DNA from: Neelides folsomi
Lineage: Eukaryota > Arthropoda > Collembola > Neelipleona > Neelidae
NCBI GenBank assembly: GCA_034687125.1
Contig: JAQGBZ010000379.1
Location: 1 to 57,838 of the forward strand
Length of the DNA: 57,838 nucleotides
Reading direction: 5' to 3'
Under the pieces are notes generated by a model that saw only the letters and a program-made list of their open reading frames with translations, was not told the DNA's origin and did not search any database. The position numbers were made by a program, and so were the translations under genes. Shown here in pieces: positions 12,166-24,038 of this stretch. Each line of letters opens with the position of its first letter. Position 1 is the first letter of the stretch.

Positions 12166-12284
12166 AGCCAACGGCACCCGGGGTTCCCAGGCGGTCACCC
12201 ATCCAAGTACTAACCGGGCCCAACGTTGCTTAACTTCAGTGATCGGACGAGAACTGGTGCTTTCAACGTGGTATGGCCGTTGGC
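12166..12284 (-). rRNA. 5S ribosomal RNA
   Basis: The minus strand reads GCCAACGGCCATACCACGTT at the 5' end and GGGTGCCGTTGGCT at the 3' end, which pair as helix I. In between are the conserved TCCGATCACTGAAGTTAAGC stretch and the internal promoter boxes (GTTAGTACTTGGATGGGTGA). The length is 119 nt, typical of 5S. It is followed by a run of six T, the normal RNA polymerase III stop. No second copy is present in the window, so this is a dispersed single copy rather than part of a visible tandem array. Confidence 0.97.
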
Positions 12285-13244
12285 GAAAGCTGAGCCTAAA
12301 CTATTCACACTTCTTTTCTGTACCCAAGCTTAATTTAAACGCTAATGTGCGGTTTCTGAATTATAATCATTAAATTATGATGCATGATACTTATCCGGAT
12401 GCTTAATAAAGTAAGAAAGTGCGGATTTATCCTTCAAAGATGGTTATAAATAAAATTTTGTTTATTAATATTGTCACATTGCCATTTTACTTTTTATCTA
12501 TAGCTGCATCTTATGTATGGTATATCTGTATTTGAAACGAATAGTGATTGAATCTCTAAATGAATGGTTCATCAATTCTTTATCTTATTCCAACTTTTTT
12601 GAGACTAAAGTTTTGATGATTTTACGTTTACATAAGGTCTAATCGTATGTTGAGAACGGAGATATTAGTATTAATTGTTAATAGGTAGTATTTAGTAAAA
12701 ATTATTTATTTTTATATATTGTTCGTTTAAGCTTAAAGCTAATAGGTAAGCTTATTTCAATTTTTGGACTGACATTGAATAATAATGTCATAATGAGAAC
12801 GAATAATGAAATACATTAGTACATACATAAATGTACATACTATAATAGAAAGAATTAGGAATTTAGTTAATAAATACTTATCTGTAAGTGTACTAAGTTC
12901 ATAGTTATTAGTAAATTGTACAGATTGAAGATATACTATCTGTATAGTGTAGTTAAACGATACGTTTATTAACGTTATTTAACGAGGCAATGTCAAATAC
13001 TTATTTATCATGTAATACGATAGTATGTATAATACATCTTGGACCTTGATTGCTAGTAAATCTAAAACTGACAGAAATAAAATAACGAATAGACAAAATT
13101 ACCTTCAAAACTACGTAACATGTAAATATTTTACTTTGGGTTTATATTTTACTACTATTATAACTAGGTATAATATGACAATGCATAGCTTATTTTATAA
13201 GGCAGCGTAACTGTAGCGTAACATTATGATAAATCAATTTAACA
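12285..13244. other. Intergenic spacer
   Basis: AT-rich with no exon or RNA gene recognised. The only open frames are short and lack coding character. Confidence 0.5.
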
Positions 13245-13569
13245 TACCGTATATGACCGAAAGATGCCCCGGGGCATCTTTAAATAAATTAGCTTAAAAC
13301 TTACTTAATATAAATAAAATTCAGTGATTATTCTTCCAGAATAACGTTATCTCTAAACTCTCGTAAAGATTTCTTCCATATATAGCATTTGAATTAAAAA
13401 TTAGCAAGTTTATGTTATATGATGATGCCTAAAATTTTAAGATATAGAGCATATAGATGATAGGTATATTGTATACCGGGCATCTTTCGAGACCGGGCCA
13501 TCTTTTAAAATATTAGCTTGACCCCCCGGCTATCTTTCGAACCCGGGCATCTTTCGGTCAAATACGGTA
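13245..13569. mobile_element. MITE with TACCGTATTTGACC-type ends
   Basis: The left end TACCGTATATGACCGAAAG and the right end (read on the minus strand) TACCGTATTTGACCGAAAG form inverted repeats of about 25 bp, both continuing into GATGCCC. The TA at each outer edge suggests TA target duplication, as in Tc1/mariner-type elements. The interior repeats the GGGCATCTTTCG motif several times and has no coding capacity. It lies 372 bp upstream of the actin start codon. A relative with the same terminal dodecamer is at 42837-43064. Confidence 0.75.
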
Positions 13570-13940
13570 ATTGCAAAGATTATTATGGGTAGTACCTTTT
13601 TAACTTTTTACACAGCATGTGTTAACTGATAAAATTAATTGAATGTCAATATGGCATTTGATTACCTAAACTATTAAGTCTATAGATAAAATTGGTTTAT
13701 TTTTTAAGTTTGTACTTATTTGTATATTTTTCTTAAATACATAATTATTCGACTTCGATTTCGGTGTACTAATTATAACACATGTTTACTAATTGGAATT
13801 TTATTGATAGCTTCTATCTACAGAAATAAAAGTGTAAAAGTGTTATATGTCAATTAATTGATTCTTGTATTACCCTTTTAAAAATTAACTGTTTTTTAAT
13901 TTTTAAATTTTAATTCTCTTTAAATATTTGCTCTTTTATA

Positions 13941-16268
13941 ATGGCTGATTTAAAAGAAGCAATTGTGTTGGACAATGGATCAGGAATGGTCAAGGCAGGA
14001 TTTGCTGGTGAAGAAGCCCCAAGAGCTGTTTTCCCTTCAATTGTTGGACGCCCAAGGCACAAAGTAAATGCAATTTTCTTGAATAATTTGATCCCTTTTT
14101 TTAAAATAAAAGTAAAATAATTTTTTATATTTAAAAAGAAAGTGATGCTAAAACCAGGTAGAAGTTTCAACAAACCTGAATCTTTCATTGGAGATATGGC
14201 CCAAAGCAAAAGAGGAATTCTTTCACTGAAATATCCAATTGATCACGGTGTCATAAGTAAAATACTAATATTTATAAGTATTGTATAAATATATAACATA
14301 TTATACTATATACATATTAGTTGTGTCATACCATTTGTCCAACTTCCTCAAATTAAACAATAATCATTTTTAAGCAAATTGGGATGACATGGAAAAAATA
14401 TGGAGTCATACATTCGAATATCAACTTCGTGTGGACCAAACGGAACATCCGGTTCTTCTTACAGAAGCTCCTTTGAATCCAAAATCAAACAGAGAAAAAA
14501 TGGCAGAGGTTTAAATTTTCAGTAATTTTAATGTAATTTTAACTAACATAAGTTCAATAATTGCATCTATAATAAAAGCATAAATCCAATAACATTTTAT
14601 AATTATGTAGATCATGTTTGAAAAGTTTAACGTTCCTGCAATTCACGTTGCGATTCAAGCCATTTTATGCCTTTATGCTTCTGGACGAACAACTGGTGTA
14701 GTAATGGAGTAAGGATTCACAGTGCATTTTAAGGATGCCACTCGCCGGGAGCGTTCCCGGGAACGCGTTCCCAGGGAGGTTCCCATATGTTCCAATATAG
14801 GCGTTCCCGGGAACGTTCCCGAAAACGTTCCCGTATGGGAGCGTTCCCAGGAATTCGGCATCCTTTTGGATTATAAATATAAATTATTATGCTTTATGCT
14901 TTATGCTTTCTTTATTCCTATGATATTCTAATGATTAAATATTGCTTCATAATAGTTTTTAATTAATTTAAGTTCAGGCGATGGTGTTTCTCATGTAGTT
15001 CCTGTATATGGTAATTTAGCGACTTTTATACAATATTAGTAAATTCTAGAATGTTTAATAACCTATAAATTATAACGAATATTCAGATGGCTATGCAATT
15101 CCTCATGCAATTCTCCGAATGAATGTTGCTGGAAGAGACTTGACTGATTACATGATTCGTCTTTTATATGAGCGCGGTCATTTTTTCACAACAACAGCCG
15201 AAAGAGAAATTGCTAGAGACTTAAAAGAAACCCATTCTTATGTGGCTCTGGATTTTGAGCAAGTAATTCTGTAATTCATAATATGAATAATTAACCGTAT
15301 CGCTATATAAGGAATATGCACAGGTAGATTTGTGGAAATTAGTGTATTAGTAATGTTACTAAAACTATTAATTTCATTTTTATAATAGGAATTAAAAAAC
15401 ACGGAGAAGGATTCGACAATTGAAAAGTCCTATGAGCTTCCCGACGGCCAAATAGTTAAGATAGGTCAAGAGAGATTCCAATGCCCAGAAGTCCTCTTTG
15501 ATACATCTTTACTTGGAATGGAACAAGGAGGTTCGAATTACTCAATCAAACTTTCCACCCATTATCTTTCCTATCATCTAACCTTTGACTTATTCATTTT
15601 TATTTAACAAGTTACTAACCAGAGTTACCAATCGAAATTTATTAATTTTTAATAGGAATTCAAGAAATGACATACGCTTCAGTTTCAAAATGTGATTTGG
15701 ATCTTCGAAGGGTAATTTTGTAATAGATTTACTTAAAGCTATTGAGTCGATATAAATAATAATAACATTATACTTAGGGTAATATTTAATATTAACATTG
15801 TAAGAAGATTATTAACTATAGAATATTAAAGTGTAGTATAAATAATGCATAAAAATGAAATAATCTACTTTAGGAATTATTTGGAAATATTTTATTGAGC
15901 GGAGGATCAACAATGTTCCCAGGAACGGGCGAGCGTCTCCAGAAAGAGCTCATTGATTTGGTTGAGGAAAATTTGAACGTTAAAGTCATTGGACTTCCAG
16001 AAAGAAAATATTCAGTTTGGATTGGTGGTATAATAATAATTTTGTTTCATTTAAGAATATAATCATTCATTAGTTAGATTTAAAGCTAAAATCTATCATT
16101 AGTTAACTTTTTGGAATCTTTTATCAATTAGGCTTATTTTAGTTGCATGATATAATTTTGATTTATTTAGGAGCTTGTTTGGCGTCTCTTTCTTCATTCC
16201 AAACCATGTGGATTACTAAAAAAGATTATGAAGAAAATGGTCCATTGATTGTTCATAAAAAGAAATAG
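13941..16268 (+). CDS. Divergent actin, ten exons
   Basis: Exons: 13941-14063, 14139-14256, 14375-14508, 14611-14708, 14973-15010, 15087-15262, 15389-15530, 15656-15711, 15874-16027, 16171-16268. The result is 378 residues, near the usual 375-376. Actin signatures are clear: [20 protein letters not shown] (nucleotide binding), [23 protein letters not shown] with the conserved His73, [35 protein letters not shown] and [11 protein letters not shown]. Departures: the DNase-I loop reads [17 protein letters not shown], longer and unlike VMVGMGQKDSYVG, so the Met pair targeted by Mical is not conserved. The C terminus ends VHKKK instead of the usual RKCF. Nine introns are many for an actin. It is probably a specialised or orphan actin with an intact ATP site that likely still polymerises or binds actin partners. 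AATAAA is present near 16370. Confidence 0.93.
14731..14865. mobile_element. Small foldback element inside actin intron 4
   Basis: AAGGATGCC at 14731 is mirrored by GGCATCCTT ending at 14865. Between them are at least five variants of the palindrome GGGAACGTTCCC, making this stretch GC-rich against an AT-rich intron. No target duplication is evident. It lies wholly inside the intron 14709-14972 and should be spliced out. Confidence 0.6.
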
Positions 16269-16555
16269 CTTTTAGGGATTTGTTATTTATGGTAAAGTTT
16301 AATTGAATACCCGTATAAGCCTATGTATGTATATCACAATGGTTAGGTTTACACGTATTTTCCAAGCAAAATAAAAAATACTTTTGACATGAACTTTGAT
16401 TCATTTAATCTTAACATTTTAATATTTAATTATTAAGGTGATTCCGAATTAACTACATATAATCGGCCTTATTCACTAACGATTTAGGCAAATGCTCAGC
16501 AAAAACAAAATGGCGATTTTGCCTAAAGTAATTCATGAAAGAAAATTTTTAGAAC

Positions 16556-17216
16556 TTGCTGAGCATTTGCTCAGAACTTGTGCCTATGCGCACATTTATG
16601 CAAAGAGCTCACGAAACAGAAATTCTTAAATTACGCTTGCTTAAGTTACGCTTTGTTCCTTCTTCTTTGTACCTTGCTTATCTTTTACCTAACTGTAAAA
16701 TGGCAATTCCATTATTTATTTTAAATGATAATCGCTTTAGGAAGTTTAAAAGAAATTATTTAGAAAATCTATCAAATTCAGAAATAAATACCAGTTTTAC
16801 TTTTGACTGTTAGGGAAATATTTAATTGGTTTGAAGAGGCAATTCTGACTACTTTGAGAAGTCATACTATTCAGTTTGAGTTAGAAATCTTGACCACTTT
16901 GGGTTATTTAAGAAGTGGAAACTTTCAATGGACAATGGGAAGCCTCTCTGGAGTGTCGCAGCCAAGTGCTTCAAATATAATTCAAACAAAGACGAATCAA
17001 ATGAGTTAAATTTCATCTCAGTTCATTAATTTTCCAACGAATGAAAATGAAATTAATGAATTTTATCAAATTTCACAAATCCCAAATGTTATTGAGGCTG
17101 TTGATGGAACTCACATTAATTGTATTGCACAAAGAGGGAACTCAGATGTTTACATCAACAGAAAGAGAAAACACAGCATTAACGTAGACTTCATCAGCCA
17201 GATGAAATCAAGCTAA
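16556..17216 (+). pseudogene. HARBI1-like transposase remnant
   Basis: Reading across frames gives LEILTTLGYLRSGNFQW, GSLSGVSQPSASNII, PNVIEAVDGTHINCIA and YINRKRKHSINVDF. These match the HARBI1/PIF nuclease around its helix-turn-helix and first catalytic Asp (VDGTH). The sequence shifts frame twice and ends shortly after the HSINV motif, so the rest of the DDE domain is missing. It cannot encode an active transposase. Confidence 0.8.
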
Positions 17217-17567
17217 TAATGTATAATTTATTAAATAAAAATGATTTATCATAGAGGATGAACATTTTCAACTCTTCTAACGTTTCCAAACTCTTCCAAC
17301 TGTAAGATATGTTTCTAAATATTATTTACATTTAAATGAATAAATGTATGTACTTAAAATGTGTTGTAATGCAAATAAGAGTGTTTATTAATGAATGGAA
17401 ATTGATTTGAATTCGTTTGAATTCAATTTTTATACATTACCAATGTTACATCCTATTCTACTTTGCAAAGTAACTCTTTCATTGCAATTATTTCAAAGTT
17501 ACTTAATTTTTGTGATGAAACGCATTTACTTATTACTTTGAATTAATTCAAAGTTAAAAGTTAATAG

Positions 17568-17962
17568 TCAAAGTGAGCTTCCGGTGAAATGAGTTCCTGA
17601 TGTATCAATTCCACCGGTGATTCTTTGAATTGCCTCGGTTGGAATCGCTCCTAGCTGAACCTCATCTGTAATCGAAAATTGAGTAATTTTAGCCGAGCCT
17701 CCGCCTGTTTGTTCCATTTGCCGTCGATTCTCTGCTCCAATTTTCTTCACATCTTATTTGATTTCTTGATATTTTTTATTTGAACAAGAGTTTGACCTGA
17801 ACTTGAAACCGCATTAACTTCCTCCAAAATGTGGTTCCACCCTTCAATTGATTTTGATGAATTACAATTAGAGAATATAAATGCAATTCTTTTTGCGATG
17901 CCCTCAGTTAACACTGCTTTCTCACTCTCTGACCAAGTAGAACTTCGCGTTCTATCTGTCAT
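17568..17962 (-). pseudogene. Myb/SANT-like protein of the Harbinger element
   Basis: The minus-strand frame from 17962 reads TRSSTWSESEKAVLTEGIAK, GWNHILEEVNAV and LVQIKNIKKSNKM, a Myb/SANT-like trihelix as found in the accessory protein of PIF/Harbinger elements. It then shifts frame near 17750 into KIGAENRRQMEQTGGG and TDEVQLGAIPTEAI. A stop and the frame change mark it as inactive. In live elements this protein helps transposase import and DNA binding. Confidence 0.7.
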
Positions 17963-18698
17963 CTTAAGTAATTAATGGTTTAGTGTCGATTAAAATAAAG
18001 ACTGATTATTGATGAGCGCTGGATCACTAGATGATCGGAATTTCGGAATTGAGATTTTCGGTCGTAACTTTAAGATTTGCTGAGCAAACTATTTGCTTAG
18101 CATAAAAGTTTAGTGAATTCCAATTTGGGTAACTTACGCATCTTGCTCAGCAAATACTGATGAATGAGGCCAAAATTCGTACCCTTCCCATGTACTAACT
18201 ACTTCCTACATGTTTATACTATTTAAGATAATCTCGTTCATGAAATATTTGTTACAGCTTACAAAACTCATATAATATGGTATGGTATATTATATCTGGA
18301 ATTTATTGCGTTGTAAAGCCAATAAATATATAAAAGCTTAAATTCTTAATTTCCAAAATATCTAATAATAAAAATATTTGTAGTATTATATCATGAATTT
18401 AAAGGTTTAAAGTTTTTATTTGGGGGTGAATGACTTTATAATCTCCAAAAGGAACTTTTTTCTATTGAGGTTGATGCAGCTGAACGAACGGATTAAAATT
18501 AAGTAGGATTGAGACAATATTCGGAAAATTGGGATTAACCTTTACCAAAATTCTCATGACTCACACTACGAATGCATTTCATTATTGGGCAAAAAATTCC
18601 TTTATCATTGAATGGGTTATTTAACCAGTGTTTGAAATAATGTTGTATATTATGGTTGATGATAAAAAGGTATAAATTGATGTGTTATATAAAGAGTT

Positions 18699-18893
18699 TC
18701 ATTGTGAGTGGAGAGGATCCTTGAGCCGCTGGGCTTGTCGATTCTCCGCCAAAAAACACCCACTCCTTCCTATACCATCCTTTGTATACATTAGCCGAAG
18801 GTCTTTAAAATGAGTTTGACATTGGGATTTTGTAATCATTAACTCTTCACCACTCTCAGAGAGAGAACGCAGAACTGGAACGTAAATACGCAT
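18699..18893 (-). other. Possible SANT/Myb-like fragment
   Basis: A 64-codon minus-strand frame contains MITKSQCQTHFKDLRLMYTK followed by GIGRSG, which resembles the third helix region of Myb/SANT-like DNA-binding domains. It has no recognisable flanking exons and lies close to the Harbinger relic, so it is probably a transposon-derived fragment. Assignment is weak. Confidence 0.3.
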
Positions 18894-18942
18894 TCAATTT
18901 TTTATACTTTTTTGAGTATTAATTATATAATTACATTTACTA

Positions 18943-18961
18943 CATGCATGCATGCATGCAT
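18943..18961. repeat. TGCA microsatellite
   Basis: Four and a half units of the self-complementary tetranucleotide ATGC/TGCA. Confidence 0.8.
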
Positions 18962-19324
18962 AGTAAATACATTATCCAATTATACCTATAAGAATTTATC
19001 CAATTTATACATAATTTCTGAATTTCATTTTAATCATTTTATCTTCCTGATATTACCATTGTTATAATTTATCTTAATTTGTTAAAACATAAGTTTAATT
19101 CAATTTTAATTTTAATTCAATTAATCATTGTTGAATAAACAGGTCAAGAGATAAAAGTAACGAGATAAATAAACGTTTATGCAGCAATTAATCAATTAAC
19201 TAATATTGCCCAATAAATTAACAAATTTATATCAGTAGTATTTATAATTAAATTAATTAAAATAAGAATAATTATTTTAGTCTTATTTAATAATTAAATT
19301 TGTCATTTTGAATTTAAAAGGAAA

Positions 19325-20884
19325 ATGGCGGCAGAACCGGAAATGCTTAAAATTGAGTCGGAGATGATTGAAGGATATCTTGGAGAAAAGATCAAATCCC
19401 ACGAAGTGTCAATTGGCTCAGCATTGGGCGACGGATACGCGAGCGTCATTTATTCCATTAAAGCGATTAAGGTCAATGATGAAGTTGTTCATCTTTTCCT
19501 CAAAATCTTCCCAGATCATCCAATGAGACAGCAAGGGTTGATAAAAATGAATATTTTCTACAAAGAAGTTTGCATGTTCGAACAATTGATTCCCGAGATG
19601 CAGAAATTGATTGATGAAAATAACGAGAAGGATAAATCAAACAAACCGCTCAAATTGGCTTTCCCACCTTATCTTGGAGGAAAATCGCAAAATTACCCAA
19701 AAGGTATTAATTATTATTATTAAAGTATTTTTAATTATTTTTATTATTTTAAAATATTTTATATCAGTTAATATTATTAATTTATTTGAAATATTTTAGA
19801 TCACGTGGGTCAAGTTGATCCATTTGAGAACTTCCTCTTGATGATCGACCTCCGAAAAACTTATGATTTCAAAATGGCTGACCGATTCAAGGGTTTAGAC
19901 TACGAGCATTGCACTCTTGTTATGAAAGAACTAGCAAAAATCCATGCTGTTTCTTGGGCCTATAAGACCAAACGAAATATCAAGCTTTTGACAGACAAAT
20001 TTGAATTTATTCGTTCCAGTGGATTCACCGAGGAAGTCATGAAAGACTTTGAAACATTTTTCAACATCAACTTAGAAAAAAGCATAGAAATGATGAAAGA
20101 AACATTTGGCGATGATTCGCCCATTGCAGAAGGCGCTCTGAAAATTAAAAATGATTTTGTCAAGATTTTCCTTTTGTCCCTCTCTCCCGCCCTTGACGAA
20201 GAGAAATTGGAAGCCTATTATCGTGTTCCATATAAATCAACTGGAGATGATTTTGTTGAATGTAATTTATTTTAACAAATTTTAAGATAAGGAACTACTT
20301 AAATTATATTAACAAATTAAAATTATTATCAATAAATTAAATAATTAATAATTTAAAAAATGTATTTTTTTAATTTAGCAACATGGAAAGTTTTATTGCA
20401 TGGAGACTGTTGGGTGAACAACATTTTATTTAAATACAAAGATGAAAAACCCATCGACACAGTTCTTGTGGATTTGCAAATATCCAAAGAAGGATGTCCA
20501 ACAATCGATATGGCTTATTTCATCTACACTGGCACAACTCAGGAAGTGAGGAAGAATCATTTGGACGATATTCTCAAAACCTACCACGATTCTTTTATCG
20601 AGTATTGCAAGGTTTTTGAAGTTGAGCCGCTGGAAAAATTCAACATGGACACATTGAAAAGGAAATTCCACCGTGGGAAATTGTATGGATTGATCATGGC
20701 TTGCTTTGCTCTCCCACTGATGATCCAAGATACAAAGGACATCATTGATGTGGAAAAAGTAGACCATAATTTGAAATTGGAGGAAATAATAGAACAAATG
20801 AAGGAATTGAACGTGAGCAATGATACCATGAAAAAGAGAATTTCTGATATTGGAAAAGACCTTTATGATGATGGGATCATTTAA
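19325..20884 (+). CDS. Ecdysteroid-kinase-like (EcKL/CHK) protein
   Basis: Three exons, 19325-19703, 19800-20261 and 20379-20884, give 448 residues in frame. The kinase-like fold shows an N-lobe (GSALGDGYASVIYSIKA, then the Lys in HLFLKIFP), a hinge segment FENFLLMIDL, the catalytic loop LLHGDCWVNNILFKY (Brenner HGDxWxxN pattern with Asp and Asn) and the metal-binding stretch VLVDLQIS..GCPTIDMAYF. This is the EcKinase family (PF02958), usually 400-450 residues. Members phosphorylate ecdysteroids or small-molecule toxins, and the family is greatly expanded in arthropods for detoxification. All catalytic residues look intact, so an active cytosolic small-molecule kinase is expected. The substrate cannot be read from sequence. 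Confidence 0.92.
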
Positions 20885-21390
20885 AAATTTTAATTCTAAC
20901 TGACAGAGTTATGAAAATATTTGATATGTATAACACTACTAACTAAAAAGTATACAAATAGTAGAATATTAATTATTTTGATTGATATGTTATTGTTATT
21001 ATCTTATTATGGATAGAATTTATTAACATTTGATTTAACTCTGTACAATTTGTTATAACTTTTTAATTCTATTGACATGTAATTTTACTCTTACTGATGT
21101 TTCCTATATTTTCTCTAGTTGACTTGTTATTTTATTAAACAAAATGGAAGTAATTAAATGATTAGACATGTATAATTATTAGAAAAAAAGCCGCAATCTA
21201 TTGTCATAATCCTTTTTTATTTTCAAAATGAATTCATTGGGAGAATAAAATTTTAAATTTGTACATTATTTTTAATAAACGTTTATGGTTAATTTATAAG
21301 ATCATACAAAAAATTATATTAATAATCTTTATAAGTACTTTTAAGATAATTTTTATTGAATACTCCATTGATTTCCTTATTTGTACCATA

Positions 21391-21894
21391 TATTAAAAAT
21401 AAAAATATTTTGGGGCAATAATGTACAATATAGTAGTATCTATGGAAATTTATTAGAAATATTTTGATTATCAAATTTATTGACAGATTGAGTTACTATA
21501 TTGTTCTCTAATACTCCAAAATTAATAAATTGAAGTAAATCAGAAATTCTTACATGCATGCTATTAAATGTTGAAAAGTGATAGAAAACTTAAGTAAAAA
21601 TCAATTTTTATTTAAACCCCTCAAATTACAATAGTATTTATATAACTAAAAGAATGTTGAAATTACAAATGATGTTTAACTTGATTCTTTCTAGTAATTA
21701 ATGTTCACAAGGTAAAGATTACATTTATACATAAAGATTTGATCTTTGTATGTGATGATGACATTGCATTTATAGTAAATTGTGCCAAAAATTATTTAAT
21801 TATTATGTCACATTTTAGTTGCAAGATACTTATGTAGATGTTATTTATTTTATAATGTTAGAGTTATTTATTCTTGTCATGTTAATTGGTATCC
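21391..21894 (+). repeat. Dispersed repeat, copy A
   Basis: About 500 bp that recurs in the same orientation at 31224-31762. Shared blocks include TATTTTGGGGCAATA, ATATTGTTCTCTAATA, TTTATATAACTAAAAGAATG, ACAAGGTAAAGATTACATTT and AGAGTTATTTATTCTT. I estimate roughly 75-80 percent identity by eye. No reading frame runs through it, and no terminal repeats were identified. An internal inverted pair, AGTAG near 21435 and AGTTACTATATTG near 21490, hints at secondary structure. Confidence 0.75.
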
Positions 21895-21959
21895 GTAATA
21901 ATTCATACAGAAATCACAATAATTTGTTTATATTAATTGACTGATTTGATAAGAAATTA

Positions 21960-23179
21960 TCATGTTGAAATTAATTCTGTAACATTTGGTGGAATTTTAA
22001 CAGATTTATGAACAAAAATAATATCATTTGCTTGTCCACCGCGATTTGTAACTCTTGACACATTGACATATCCTTGACTTGTCATAAAACTCATTATCTC
22101 TCCTTCTCCCTCAACATCATGGATATATTCAACTGAAAGAACCTATGTATATGTAAAATATACTTAAAAATTTTATGTATCAAATTTAATACATTCATAT
22201 TAATATTCATAAATTGAAATAAATGTAAAGCTAATTTTGAATACCTTAATTAAAATTAAATCAAATGGAATGGTTTTCAAAACTTGTAATTCGGCTCCTT
22301 CTACATCAAGCGAAAAATAATCAACTGTTTTAATTTGAAGCGCAGACAGAATTGAGAAAAAGGGATAACATTGAATTTCCACACCAGTATTTGAAATTTT
22401 TCCAAGGTTGAACGATTGGCGAAACTTGACCTTTAAATTAAAAAATGATGCTTTATAAAACTGTTAAGAAAATTTGAACTAGGGATGCAATAATTATTAA
22501 AGTACTTTATGCGGATAAGGATGAATTGCCAAACAGACGTTAATGGTCCAAGCTTGACGATTCTTTTCAAGGACTTGTATATAATTTTTTGGATCCGCTT
22601 CAATTAACAAACCCTGCATTAAAAGAATTTATTTTTAATATTATAATTAATTAATATGCCCATATTTTAATTATGTCCAAACAATTAGAAATTTTTAATT
22701 TTACCTTCCACTTATATTTCTTCTCAAAAATGAGACTATTCGATCTCAATTCTCCATCAAGGGCACCACATTCAACAAAGAATCCATTTTCCTATTTGAA
22801 TTAAGAAATTCTAAATAAATACTTAAATATGTTTTTAAATTATTGAATAACTCACCATATTTTGAAGAACTTGTAGCACAATTGTTGATTGGCCTTTAGA
22901 TTGATCAACATCCCCATTCTTCAAATTATAAGGAATATTTGGGGGTGGGGGTGGTTGTAAAACTTTTTTGATTTCATTTAAAATTCTAACATCGTCTTGT
23001 GGAAGAGGTCCATTAAGAAATTCTGATTTTGATTGAATAATATTTTCAGAGAAATTTATAACATCAAAAATTTGTTTTGCTATCAGACCATTATTATTAG
23101 TGCTTTTAAGGTATATTAATTCTATAAGAAATAAAGTCGAAAGTGCTACAATTATCCCACAAAATGCATTAATCCTCAT
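21960..23179 (-). CDS. Membrane-anchored FkbM-type methyltransferase-like protein
   Basis: Five exons on the minus strand, 23179-22856, 22791-22705, 22613-22506, 22430-22245 and 22142-21960, all in phase 0, give 295 residues. A single N-terminal membrane segment (FCGIIVALSTLFLIELIYL) without other signals suggests a type II membrane protein. A spacer with a PPPPP run follows. The rest matches the FkbM/Methyltransf_21 fold: FFVECGALDGE (SAM-binding loop), GLLIEADP, VDYFSLDVEGAELQVLKTIP and a last strand ending DIIFVHK. Arthropod relatives are annotated as Star-like proteins. Star itself is an export factor for EGF-type ligands, whereas this protein could be an enzyme or a trafficking factor. 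Motif residues look intact. The gene is free-standing, with a repeat copy just downstream. Confidence 0.85.
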
Positions 23180-24038
23180 ATTAAAATAGTTTATACATTG
23201 AATAAACCAAAATTGGATACTTTGAGTACTAGATTCGTTCTAATTATAGTATTATTAAATATATTAAATCTTTACAATATTTTTACATCATTGATAATAT
23301 ATATTTGGAATATTTCAATTTATCAAAATAAAAGGAAATAATTTAATATCAGTTTGAGTTGTATAATATCGTTATATTAATTTTCGGGAATGGCTTAACT
23401 TATATCTAAAACCAAAAAGTCAAAAAAGTATTTGTAATATTATTGGTAATATCCACATGTTAGATTATCAATGCGTTTTGATTTTTACATTCCATAATAT
23501 TAAAAATATATTTATATCTTATTTGTTTCGGCTTGATTAACAACTAAATATTAAAATAGAAAATAATACTAACAGAAAAGCCAACGAGTCATTTATCTGA
23601 TAATAAAGTTAAAACTAAGGGGGTTTTAAGCAATAAAATTCTATTGAACGCTTATTGAAAATATTGTTTATCAAGACAAGATATGCATGTTAACATACTT
23701 AGATAACCTACATAAGCATAAGTAAAATATAAAAATAAAGTCAATAGTAATTTTTTTGCTAATTTCTTTACAGGCTAACGCCTGTGAAACTTCACCGAAC
23801 TAATACAATACAGGTGCGTATATTATATTATTACAACGATTTGATGACAGGTGTTTTCAGGTGTTTTAATTTTAAATTAAATTATGCGTTTTTACAGTTT
23901 TTCCTAACCAATCACAGTCACATAAAATGCATACAAAGTGTAAATACAACTTTAATCATTTATTTTCAAATTTAACTGAATCAATAAAATATGTATACCA
24001 TTTTACAATAAGTTAAGAACAATTGATAATGACATTTG
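23180..24038. other. Intergenic spacer between two minus-strand genes
   Basis: AT-rich. It holds a short duplication, ACAGGTGTTTTCAGGTGTTTT, near 23847-23867 and no recognisable exon. Confidence 0.45.

Larger units (their letters stand above)
16465..18171. mobile_element. Degenerate PIF/Harbinger transposon
   Basis: The left end GGCCTTATTCACTAA and the right end, read on the minus strand, GGCCTCATTCATCAG are matching termini. Inside are remains of the two genes typical of this superfamily, facing each other: a HARBI1-like transposase on the plus strand and a Myb/SANT-like protein on the minus strand. Both are broken. The expected 3-bp TWA target duplication is not visible. The end nearest 16465 starts about 200 bp after the actin stop codon. 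Confidence 0.75.

Noticed and set aside
14673..14931. Overlapping plus and minus open frames
   Set aside because: They are produced by the GGGAACGTTCCC palindromes of the intronic foldback.
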